The notes beneath the pieces were generated by a model that ran no database searches, was not told where the DNA came from, and saw only the letters and a list, made by a program, of their open reading frames with translations. Position numbers and translations under genes: made by a program. Below are positions 1 to 7,359 of a DNA stretch of 15,171 nt, in pieces (the first letter of the stretch is position 1; every line of letters begins with the position of its first letter). The stretch comes from an uncultured Chloroflexota bacterium (GTDB lineage: Bacteria; Chloroflexota; Chloroflexia; Thermomicrobiales; UBA6265). The stretch covers positions 1 through 15,171 of the forward strand of contig CALGSZ010000072.1 of assembly GCA_937901745.1 (NCBI GenBank), written 5' to 3'.

Positions 1-44
1 AGGTGGCAGCATGAAACAGACACGAACGCTGTCCAACGAACCGG

Positions 45-350
45 GTGCTGTTCACCGCCGATGCCGTAAACCTTCTCCCCGATCTCGATGACCTGCGCAA
101 TGTCGCCGAGCCTGTAGAGAACCTTCGAGCGTTCGGCCGAATTCGAGCACGATTGAACTCTCTTCGCGAGCTGCCCGGCCACCTTCAGAGGCTTACCATT
201 CAGCAGCTAACTGAAGTGCGACTCGCGCTCAGTGACGCACGCGTCTCGACTGCCTTAAGTCTTATCTTTGCTGCCGATGGTTTCGTAACACACCGAATGC
301 TCGGCCCAATCTCTCAACTGCTGAGCGAGGCATACGACATCGTCAATTAG
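45..350 (+). CDS. Short hypothetical protein, possibly the remainder of a frameshifted gene
   Basis: This is a 101-codon reading frame that starts at GTG and ends at TAG. I do not recognise the family. The product is leucine- and arginine-rich and looks mostly helical (for example LNSLRELPGHLQRLTIQQL), with no signal peptide, membrane segment or metal-binding motif. Codon choice looks like real coding sequence but is less GC-rich than the DISARM genes. The GTG has no convincing ribosome binding site. A much better start sits at base 11: AGGTGG at 1-6, a 4-base spacer, then ATG AAA CAG. That frame closes at 89-91 after only 26 codons. A single-base shift between about 30 and 60 would join the base-11 start to this frame, so the gene may be frameshifted or contain a sequence error. 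A TGA at 12-14 in this same frame could be the end of an upstream gene, overlapping the base-11 ATG as ATGA. Confidence 0.45.
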   Translation: MLFTADAVNLLPDLDDLRNVAEPVENLRAFGRIRARLNSLRELPGHLQRLTIQQLTEVRLALSDARVSTALSLIFAADGFVTHRMLGPISQLLSEAYDIVN

Positions 351-643
351 GCGCTATGACAATGCCCACATTCTTTGCACATCCTTCCGCTTGATCACCG
401 TCGCCGCAACAACAACTGCTGACCGTGGCTCGATAGCCAGCCGCTCAGTATCGCACTCTGTCATCGAGGAGCCACCGCGGCGGAAGGCAGAAATCGTTTG
501 CCATCCAGGACGCCACCTACATCGGCCGTTCTCGCTCGTCAGCCAGTAGGTAGCTGACTGGACGGGACACCGTTAGATTCCATGGGCCAGGCGCCACAAC
601 AACCCCCTTCCAATCGGCAACGGGTTCCAATAGAACCGACAGC
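351..643. other. Gene-free stretch with small inverted repeats
   Basis: These 293 bases separate the short ORF from the ParA-like gene. I see no supported gene. The stretch holds a small hairpin at 426-439 (TGGCT, 4-base loop, AGCCA) and two mutually exclusive inverted repeats at 538-561. No clear -35/-10 pair, tRNA or terminator with a T-run was found. An ORF opening at ATG 582 is the shifted shadow of the ParA-like frame. The promoter of the ParA-like gene should lie here if that gene is expressed on its own. Confidence 0.5.
538..561. repeat. Two overlapping, alternative inverted repeats
   Basis: GTCAGC at 538-543 pairs with GCTGAC at 553-558 across 9 bases. Shifted by a few bases, CCAGT at 543-547 pairs with ACTGG at 557-561, also across 9 bases. 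Only one of the two stems can form at a time. The site is about 80 bases upstream of the ParA-like start and could be an operator or leader structure. Stems of 5-6 bp also arise by chance, so the function is inferred only. Confidence 0.3.
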
Positions 644-1234
644 GTGTCGGCTCAGTCGCAGCAGCCATCCCGAATCGACGTCTGGGCGGCGCGGGGCGGA
701 CAAGGCGCCACGACCGTCGCTGGCGCGCTCGCATCCTTCCTTCACGCACCGGTCGTCGGACCCGACCTTGAGGCGCTCCAGTGGATCTGGGGAGGTTTGC
801 CCGAGCCCAGCCGTTCTCACTGGCTAGTCCTGGATCGCGGATCCTTGGGCGGAGAAGGCGGTCAAGGCATCGACATCGTCGTCGTTCGGGGTCCGTGCAC
901 TCTCGCCCTGAAGGCTCTGACCGGCTGGCAAGCGTGTCCTGACCACATCATCCTTCTGCGAGAGCCCTGGCGATCGCTTCGCACACGAGACATCGAGGAT
1001 TGCCTGGGCCGAAGCATCGACGTCGAGATCCCTTTCTCGCCGCGCGTAGCGCGGCTGGCCGACGCCGGCCTCCTTCCCGGCCGTATACACGTCCTGAGCG
1101 AGTTCTACGCGCTCAAGGAGTGGTCATTGGAAGTGTTCGCTACTTCAACTCCGCGAGAGGTTCGAGGACCGCCGATGCAATCAGTTCCCGAAAGTGTTTC
1201 TCTAACCGCTGTGGAATCGAACCGCCATGGATGA
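644..1234 (+). CDS. Small ParA/MinD-like (CpaE/TadZ-like) protein with a lysine-less Walker A
   Basis: This 196-residue product starts with GTG and is read as a divergent ParA/MinD-superfamily P-loop protein. Residues 17-26 read RGGQGATTVA, which matches the GGxGKTT deviant Walker A except that alanine replaces the catalytic lysine. A Walker B-like strand WLVLD lies at 60-64, a buried strand IDIVVVRGP at 76-84, and a ParA-like late segment IPFSPRVARLADAGLL at 129-144. Similar substitutions occur in CpaE/TadZ and septum-site-determining-like proteins, where the ATPase is weak or lost and the protein acts in localisation. It is short for a ParA (usually 250 or more residues). In frame, the preceding stop is at 551-553 and GTG 644 is the first usable start, but no clear ribosome binding site precedes it. 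Codons from about residue 166 onward run antisense to the end of drmC. That tail is rich in P, S, V and R and is probably not native. The partner and pathway cannot be assigned from this window. Confidence 0.7.
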   Translation: MSAQSQQPSRIDVWAARGGQGATTVAGALASFLHAPVVGPDLEALQWIWGGLPEPSRSHWLVLDRGSLGGEGGQGIDIVVVRGPCTLALKALTGWQACPDHIILLREPWRSLRTRDIEDCLGRSIDVEIPFSPRVARLADAGLLPGRIHVLSEFYALKEWSLEVFATSTPREVRGPPMQSVPESVSLTAVESNRHG

Positions 1235-1931
1235 GCAGTCCCAGCTCCATGTTGTGGGCCATCCCTGATCCGGTGAGATTGGCGCTCGTTACCAGGGCAA
1301 TCTCCCGATCGGCGATAACTGCCTTCGCGTGCATCGATCCGACACCGTCACCGACAGCTGGGCGTCGCTCAGCGGGCCAAAGATAGAACGCTACGGCGTC
1401 CCCCAACTGATCGAATGCGTCTCGAGCTTCTTGGCTGAGCTTGCCCTTCGAGTTTTCCTTGTCCTCCAGGATGAGAATGACCTCGACGCCTCGTTCAGCC
1501 GCTGCCGCTAGCTCTGCCAAGAGAAGATCGTTCCGATAGGCCGCGAAGCTGACCAGGATCAAGGCGTTCTTGGCTTCCCGGGCGATGCTGATCAGGACCT
1601 CCCGAGTGCGTCGCAGCGGAACTGCCTGCGTCATCGGACCGGTCCAGACGATTTCGATGGTTTGTTCAGTCCGTAGCCTGGTTGCGACGCCGTGCGCTGC
1701 ACGGACCGCAGTTGCCAGATGCGGACCAGCGGGTGGAGCTCGCATCATCTCCCACGCCCTGTGAAGCGCAGCAGCATGCGTCCGGTATTGCATTGCTCCT
1801 ATGGCGCCCACCGCCTCCCGCCGGGACCTGGCCGAGGGCTGGTCGAAGCGCTCCAGGATCGAAGCGAGCACTTCCACATGCGCCGATGGAAGCGTGAGGA
1901 CAGCCTCCTGAATGACCTGTTCGAGCGTCAT
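1140..1931 (-). CDS. drmC: DISARM protein DrmC, phospholipase D-like
   Basis: This 263-residue protein belongs to the phospholipase D superfamily and is the last gene of the DISARM operon. One HKD motif is clear: H201, K203 and D208 in HAKAVIAD, followed by TSAN at 215-218 and a downstream glutamate, E229, in NMELGLLI. Only one HKD copy is present, so an active site would need a dimer, as in single-HKD nucleases. Residues 122-156 (LILVSFAAY, then VEVILILED) form the expected Rossmann-like strands. The N-terminal 90 residues are helical and lack a known motif. In the tested Bacillus DISARM system drmC was reported to be dispensable for phage defence, so its role is accessory and a nuclease function is inferred. 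The ATG overlaps the drmB stop as ATGA, with only a weak GGAG about 13 bases upstream, so translation probably depends on coupling to drmB. Its 3' end overlaps the convergent ParA-like gene by 95 bases. Confidence 0.94.
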   Translation of the reverse strand: MTLEQVIQEAVLTLPSAHVEVLASILERFDQPSARSRREAVGAIGAMQYRTHAAALHRAWEMMRAPPAGPHLATAVRAAHGVATRLRTEQTIEIVWTGPMTQAVPLRRTREVLISIAREAKNALILVSFAAYRNDLLLAELAAAAERGVEVILILEDKENSKGKLSQEARDAFDQLGDAVAFYLWPAERRPAVGDGVGSMHAKAVIADREIALVTSANLTGSGMAHNMELGLLIHGGSIPQRLEKHFRELIASAVLEPLAELK

Positions 1932-3775
1932 CCGAAGTAGGACACTCCGACGACCGAGAGCGTGTCCACAACTGCGGCACGGTCGAGATAGCGGTTCCCG
2001 CGCTCACAGGAAGTCTCAGGGACGAAGAGGCAGGCGTGACACGCCGCCCCATGGAGGGTGCCATCGAGATCTCCAGGTTCATGGTCAGCGCACAGGGGGT
2101 CCGAGCCACACAGACGAGCCCTCTCGACGGCCTGGCTCAGCAGTCGGCCAAGCGTTTGCGGCTCACCGAGGGCCACAAGGCCGCCGAGTGTTCCCTCCGA
2201 ATCAGGTGCAGCCGTGTAGAGGAGAATTCCCGCCATCGGCCCTCCGGGCTCCCCGGGGGACCGGACGTAAAGCCGCTCACGGATCGACGCCGTCGAGTAG
2301 CCGCATTCGAGCGCCACCTCGTTGACCAGCATGTGAGCTAAGGAGTGCACGAGCACATCCCTCGGCTCGATCGGCAACAAGTCCGGGTCGATACCACGGT
2401 TCGTCATCCAGCTGCGATGCGCCGCGAGCAACGCTCGGTAGCTGTCCGAATCACCGTAACGGTCCTCCCAGGCCGCCACCGCGGGTTCGGGCAGCCGAAG
2501 GAAGAGCCCCTCACCGCGCGTCTCGGCTGCTGGCACCCACTGGGCCGGACCAGCTGATATCGGAGCTCGAAAGTGGGAAGCCCGGACCGCGGGAATAGCA
2601 TCCGGGCTAGTCAGGCGGGTGAACCCACACAACGCGGCTACCTCTCGCAGGCGGTCGACTATCACAACTGGCTCTATCTGGCCCTCAAAGCCCTCAGGGA
2701 CTTCCCCCGCCGTGGTCTCGAAGTCCTCCCCTGCCTTGGTAGGCGGGCCGGTGAACATCACCCACTCCGGTGAGCGCAGATCCGCGGCCTGATCCTCATC
2801 TTTATCGGTGTCGCCTTGCCGTTCTTCGATGGCTTTCCATATCTCGTCGGCATCCCACTTCCGGAGGGACGCCAATTCCCCGAACCGCAGCACCCGCTTC
2901 AACTCGTCGATGGAGGAGACCCCCTCTAGGAATGTCCAACGTTCCGCCACTGCCGCTTCCAGCTCCGACCCACCGGCCGGGATCGACAGGGCCGAGCGAC
3001 GGACCGGAAACCACAGGTTTGAAGCCCCTACCAGCAACGCTCCGGCCTGGAACCTGCAGCCGGTGTCGAACCGCCGTAGGTGGGGGTGGCGGCCCCTACA
3101 CTTCGGTAGGAAACCCTTTGCGCCGCTCCCAAAGGCGACCGCCACCGACCCTTTCCTGCCGCAGGTTTCGCATTCGACAGTCTGGTCTGTGGAGCGTGTG
3201 GCGTATCCGGATTCTCTGAGTACGAGCTTTGGTTCACCTGTACATGGACCGTCCTTGTGGGCAAGCTGCACCCAGGGGAAGTCATCAAGATGACCCGCCG
3301 CGCAGGCCAACACGAAACGGGCTGGGATGGCAGTCGGCTTCTTGGCGGGACCACCACAGCCTTCGTGGAAGTAGCGCGCCCGATCGGGACGGAAGGGCGG
3401 CACTTCCAGTTTGAACAGCCCACGGTCTACCAGCTCCAAGCGGTTGCATCGGGTGCACCGCAGCCATCGTGGGAACGGAAACACCGGGATCCCGACTCGA
3501 GCCCACTCGTCGAATGGGCTCTGGGTCTCTTCCATCCATGGCGCCGCCCGCAACTCCTCGACCTGGGCACCGAGGAGCGCCCGAACCGAGCGCAGCAGCC
3601 GAGGCTCCACGATCTGGGCCTGATGACTTTGGTCCCAAAGATCGAGGCCGGAAATGATGGCGGTGAAATTGGGAAGGTCGACCAGCGAGCCAATACCAAA
3701 TGTATGGGTCATCTGGCTCGGACGTAATGCGCCTACCCGCCTCGCTTCCGGTCGGTTTTTTCCTCGCGGCGGCAT
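1928..3775 (-). CDS. drmB: DISARM protein DrmB (DUF1998, zinc-binding)
   Basis: This 615-residue protein carries a C-terminal DUF1998 domain and is the obligate partner of the DrmA helicase in DISARM. DUF1998 hallmarks are HSLAH at 477-481, GTLGGL at 528-533, a cysteine pair C556/C562 in CGSDPLC, and GAACHAC (C579, H580, C582) followed by ETSCERGN with C590. These probably bind zinc. The N-terminal half has further CxxC-type sites: C107/C110, C140, C158, C202/C205, C226 and C240. Residues 21-60 (MTHTFGIGSLVDLP and following) match the usual opening of this family. Published structural work describes a DrmA-DrmB complex that binds DNA and is held autoinhibited by a DrmA loop; DrmB is thought to stabilise DrmA and help contact DNA. 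The start overlaps the drmA stop by one base (TAATG) and has a strong GAGGAGG 10 bases upstream at 3786-3792. Length and motifs look complete. Confidence 0.95.
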   Translation of the reverse strand: MPPRGKNRPEARRVGALRPSQMTHTFGIGSLVDLPNFTAIISGLDLWDQSHQAQIVEPRLLRSVRALLGAQVEELRAAPWMEETQSPFDEWARVGIPVFPFPRWLRCTRCNRLELVDRGLFKLEVPPFRPDRARYFHEGCGGPAKKPTAIPARFVLACAAGHLDDFPWVQLAHKDGPCTGEPKLVLRESGYATRSTDQTVECETCGRKGSVAVAFGSGAKGFLPKCRGRHPHLRRFDTGCRFQAGALLVGASNLWFPVRRSALSIPAGGSELEAAVAERWTFLEGVSSIDELKRVLRFGELASLRKWDADEIWKAIEERQGDTDKDEDQAADLRSPEWVMFTGPPTKAGEDFETTAGEVPEGFEGQIEPVVIVDRLREVAALCGFTRLTSPDAIPAVRASHFRAPISAGPAQWVPAAETRGEGLFLRLPEPAVAAWEDRYGDSDSYRALLAAHRSWMTNRGIDPDLLPIEPRDVLVHSLAHMLVNEVALECGYSTASIRERLYVRSPGEPGGPMAGILLYTAAPDSEGTLGGLVALGEPQTLGRLLSQAVERARLCGSDPLCADHEPGDLDGTLHGAACHACLFVPETSCERGNRYLDRAAVVDTLSVVGVSYFG

Positions 3776-6700
3776 TAGGTCAGTGCCTCCTCGGCCTCGA
3801 CCTCAGGCTCGACATCTTCGTCCTCCGCGGTTTCGACAAGGTCTGCGCCGTGGGCATCGTCCGAAGCTGGAAATGGCTCAAAATCTGGCTGGGCGCCCCG
3901 GGTTGGGTCGTGGTCGTCGACGAGCAGATTCACGTTCGCTTCGGTGTCGCGCAACGAATTCGGGCACGTCCAAATCCCCCAGTCGCCGGCCTCCGGCTTG
4001 CGGAGCAAGGGCACGTCGTCTGCGCCCTTTTTGTCGTACGCCAGATAGGGACCGACGTTGACCTTCTCCACCTCCCACTCGTCGAGACGCCGGTCGAGTT
4101 CGGCTCGGACTGCGTCACCCACCTTGGTGTCACCGGTGACATCTTCGGCGCGACGAACGATGGCGTCGACCACGGAAGCGACTTCAGGATCGTGGCGGTC
4201 AACTCGGCGGGCACCAGGGTTGGGGTTCCAGTCGTCGCGCAGGTGACGGAGATGCGACGCCAGCACGCCGGTCAACCCCTTGTCGAGGGCGCGGGCCGAG
4301 AACGGCGTCACCGAGAGTGGTTCGACGTAGCGGTTGAGGGTGGCGTGGTAGTGCTCGAAGGATTCGTAGTGGGAAAGGTCTCGTGGCCGAGCCCAGTTGT
4401 AGATCGTAACGACCAGCCCGGGTTTGTCTGCGCTTCGCCCGACGCGGCTGGTGGCCTGTATGTACTCGGCGGATTCTTTCGGCTGGCCGACGGCGACCAT
4501 CGCCCCCAGGCGAGGTAGATCGACACCGACAGACAGCATGCTGGTTGCCAGCAAGAGGTCGACGGGGTCGGCGGCCTCGTCGTCTGCCGCCGGGTCGTGC
4601 TCGATAGCAAGACGGGCCAGGATGGATGGGATCTCCGCCGACGACACTCGTGAGGTCAACTCCTCGACGATGAGGCGTGTCCTGCTGGCAAGCCCCGGCA
4701 GTGCACCGGCCCGTCGTAGCCGCTGGCGCAGTTCGTCGTCGGCCAGACGCTTCATGCCGGCCAACTCCCGCCGAGCGTTGAAGTAGCCGACCAGGGTCAT
4801 GTAGGGGTCGGCAGCCTTCCCGTACTTCTCATACAACGCCTGGGCAGCGGCAAGCATGGCAGAGAAGACGCGCAGCTCGACTTGCTTGAAGCGGATCCCT
4901 CGCCCGCAGATACCGAGATAGGCGCGCCCAGGGGTGGACGGGGAAGGCTCGATCTGCTGGGAGAAGAATTGTCGGCCTGCATCGAGGGCAGGAGGCGGGA
5001 AGACACGTAGGCTCCGCCAGAAGACGGCGTGAGCCTGCTGCTGGGCTCGACGAACAGTGGCCGTGGAGGCGACCACCTTGGGACGCACCGTGGTCCCTTC
5101 GACCTCCCAGGAGGAGAGCCGGTCGATGGCGGTCTCGTATAGACCGGTCATGGTGCCTAGTGGTCCCGTGATGAGGTGCAGCTCATCTTGGAGGATGAGA
5201 TCGGGGGGCCGGAGGCGAGAGACGGGATAGGTCTTGCCGGCCCGATGGGTGTCGCGTTCCCAGCGGAGACGACTGTCTAGGTCGGGATGGCGGTAGCCGT
5301 GGATGCTGCAGCGGCGGTCGACGCGGCCGAACAGCATCTTGAGCGGGCCTTGCCAGGGGAGCTGGGCGAACTTGTCGACTGTGGCGATCACGAACGAAGG
5401 CAGGAACCGATAGATCTCTTCGTCCACGGTGACGACAGGCACTCCCTCCCCTGGCGCCTTCCTCTTGGTGAATTCGCAATCCCGGTTCGAACAGTACAGA
5501 AGTGTTCGCTTAGCGCCGTTGGCCTCGGGACGCTCGAGGTGTTTGCCTTCCTCAAAGCCTTCTCCACACCACGGACAGGCAACTAGCTGGAGCGGACTAG
5601 CGCGTCGGCCCCCACGTCCCAGACGGGCGTCTTCCACAACTCGGTCCGAGTCTCGACTGAGGTTGGGGGTGACCGCTCCGCCAACCCACATCCCCAATCG
5701 GAACGGAACCTCCCCCAGCCGCTTATTGGGGTCGGCCTTTCGCTCTAGCTCGGCCGCGCAAATCAAAGCGGCTGCGCGCTGGAACTGCTGGGTGGTCAAT
5801 AGTCGCAGCGTGTAGCGCATGAAAGCCGCCACACCGTCGGACCCGTCGAGTCCGAACTTGTCTCGCTGCAGTCTGCGGATAGCGAGGGTGAACGCCACCA
5901 GCCCCAGATAAGCCTCGGTCTTGCCACCACCCGTCGGGAAGAAAAGCAGGTCGATCAACCCCGGATGGCCGCGGTCGGGATGCGTTGGGTCAGCGAGGCT
6001 GGGCAAGCACAGGCAGAGGAACGCCAACTGGAACGGCCGCCACGAACGATTGGCAGGAACGTCCCGGGCGGCCACAGCCTCGGCAAGGGTGAGCTTGGGC
6101 TGCTGTTGCCGATCCGCCGCAGCCATGTAATGCACCCGTTGCCGCCACATGACCCGATTGGCGAATCGGAACGCCTCCAGAACCTCGTTGTCGGGGTCGT
6201 CGGCGCACACCAGGTCGATCCCTGCTTGGATGGCATCGGCCACCTTCTGGGCTTCATCCAGCACCGCCTCCGCCGTCTCCTCGTGGCCTGCCAGCCGTGC
6301 GCTCGGATCGCCGATTCGCTGGCGTTCCCGGTCCAGCCAGGCCCTATACCCGACCGCCAGCGGCTCCAAAGCCCTTCGAAGCTCCGCAGGTTCGAGCTCC
6401 GAGAGCAGCTTCATGTCGAGTACGACTCCAGCCAGCTCCGGCACGTCCTCGGGTCTGGGGGCTTCGGTTCGCGGGATTTCGTAACGCGGGACAACTGCGG
6501 TTTCTATTCGAATAGCTCGCCGAGGGTCTTGATCCCACTTGGTGACATGCACCGCCGTACCGTGACCTACCGCGAACTCCACCTGGTCCCGGTAGTGCAT
6601 GTCCAGCATTTCCACCTCGACCCGCTCCGCCTCAGGAGGTGTGACGACACCAGGCGGCAGCGCCTCCGACCGACCAAGAAACACTGGCGACCCGTGAACA

Positions 6701-7359
6701 TCCTCGACCGCAAACCCCGCCTGGAATAGCCAGGCCTCGTCCTTGTTGATCTCGGGCGTGGTCTGCTCGTTCACCAGAAACAGGGTGACCATCCGCTTGC
6801 CACCGGCGACGGGCCGACGTACCCGGCCCCGGAGGACGACGGCCGGATATTCGGGGGACACCGGTCGCGGGTCGATAGGACCGTCGGAACATTCGACAAT
6901 AAGGGACACTTCGACCTGCTCCCGCTGCCACATCGGGATGCGTTGGCCGTCCTCCCCTTCGTCGTACTCTTTGCGGTATCGACCCCAGCGTGCCGTGACC
7001 CGCAGGCTGTCGCAGCCGTCATCGACCACGAATGACATACCCAACGACGAGGGAAAGAAGGACGGCTTGGCTGCAGCCCGCTCCAGTAAATCCCCACCCT
7101 CGGTACCGGGCACATCCGGTTCCGGCACCGCCTCATCGTCGTTGCGCTCCTCGTCCACAGCGACAGTGCCTTTAGGCGCCAGCATCCCGACCACATACCG
7201 GTCTCGCACTCGTCGACCCGCACCGGTGGCGGGGAAGCGTTCAGTCGGCCCGTCCGCCGGCCCCAGCAGGTCACCGACGATCGCCTTCTCGAACTCGTCG
7301 CGGAGGGCCGCCGGCCCAGGAGAGGGAAGGAAGGTTCGCTCAGTGCTCGTCGCGGTCAT
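3775..7359 (-). CDS. drmA: DISARM helicase DrmA
   Basis: This 1194-residue superfamily 2 helicase-like protein is the core DISARM ATPase. Motif I (PTGGGKTEAYLG) is at 475-486 with K480; the Walker B/DExH box is QDELH with D725-H728; motif III is STAT at 765-768. The C-terminal RecA lobe has LLLATSMLSVGVDLPRLG at 935-952 and the arginine finger motif QATSRVGR at 968-975. About 245 residues separate motifs I and II; this insert holds two cysteine pairs, C595/C598 and C623/C628, that look like a zinc ribbon. The first 460 residues have no motif I can name, in keeping with the family-specific N-terminal region. The last 18 residues or so are strongly acidic. By family knowledge it works with DrmB on invading unmethylated DNA. 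The ATG overlaps the drmMI stop as ATGA and GAGGACGAGGA lies just upstream. No truncation or missing helicase residue was seen. Confidence 0.96.
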   Translation of the reverse strand: MTATSTERTFLPSPGPAALRDEFEKAIVGDLLGPADGPTERFPATGAGRRVRDRYVVGMLAPKGTVAVDEERNDDEAVPEPDVPGTEGGDLLERAAAKPSFFPSSLGMSFVVDDGCDSLRVTARWGRYRKEYDEGEDGQRIPMWQREQVEVSLIVECSDGPIDPRPVSPEYPAVVLRGRVRRPVAGGKRMVTLFLVNEQTTPEINKDEAWLFQAGFAVEDVHGSPVFLGRSEALPPGVVTPPEAERVEVEMLDMHYRDQVEFAVGHGTAVHVTKWDQDPRRAIRIETAVVPRYEIPRTEAPRPEDVPELAGVVLDMKLLSELEPAELRRALEPLAVGYRAWLDRERQRIGDPSARLAGHEETAEAVLDEAQKVADAIQAGIDLVCADDPDNEVLEAFRFANRVMWRQRVHYMAAADRQQQPKLTLAEAVAARDVPANRSWRPFQLAFLCLCLPSLADPTHPDRGHPGLIDLLFFPTGGGKTEAYLGLVAFTLAIRRLQRDKFGLDGSDGVAAFMRYTLRLLTTQQFQRAAALICAAELERKADPNKRLGEVPFRLGMWVGGAVTPNLSRDSDRVVEDARLGRGGRRASPLQLVACPWCGEGFEEGKHLERPEANGAKRTLLYCSNRDCEFTKRKAPGEGVPVVTVDEEIYRFLPSFVIATVDKFAQLPWQGPLKMLFGRVDRRCSIHGYRHPDLDSRLRWERDTHRAGKTYPVSRLRPPDLILQDELHLITGPLGTMTGLYETAIDRLSSWEVEGTTVRPKVVASTATVRRAQQQAHAVFWRSLRVFPPPALDAGRQFFSQQIEPSPSTPGRAYLGICGRGIRFKQVELRVFSAMLAAAQALYEKYGKAADPYMTLVGYFNARRELAGMKRLADDELRQRLRRAGALPGLASRTRLIVEELTSRVSSAEIPSILARLAIEHDPAADDEAADPVDLLLATSMLSVGVDLPRLGAMVAVGQPKESAEYIQATSRVGRSADKPGLVVTIYNWARPRDLSHYESFEHYHATLNRYVEPLSVTPFSARALDKGLTGVLASHLRHLRDDWNPNPGARRVDRHDPEVASVVDAIVRRAEDVTGDTKVGDAVRAELDRRLDEWEVEKVNVGPYLAYDKKGADDVPLLRKPEAGDWGIWTCPNSLRDTEANVNLLVDDHDPTRGAQPDFEPFPASDDAHGADLVETAEDEDVEPEVEAEEALT

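Noticed and set aside
582..827. Plus-strand ORF from ATG 582
   Set aside because: It overlaps the ParA-like gene in a different frame. Its product is P/S/R-rich, while the 644 frame carries a P-loop-like motif.
3700..4518. Long plus-strand ORF (272 aa) opposite the end of drmA
   Set aside because: It is antisense to confidently identified drmA and has no recognisable motif. Long antisense frames are common in GC-rich coding DNA.
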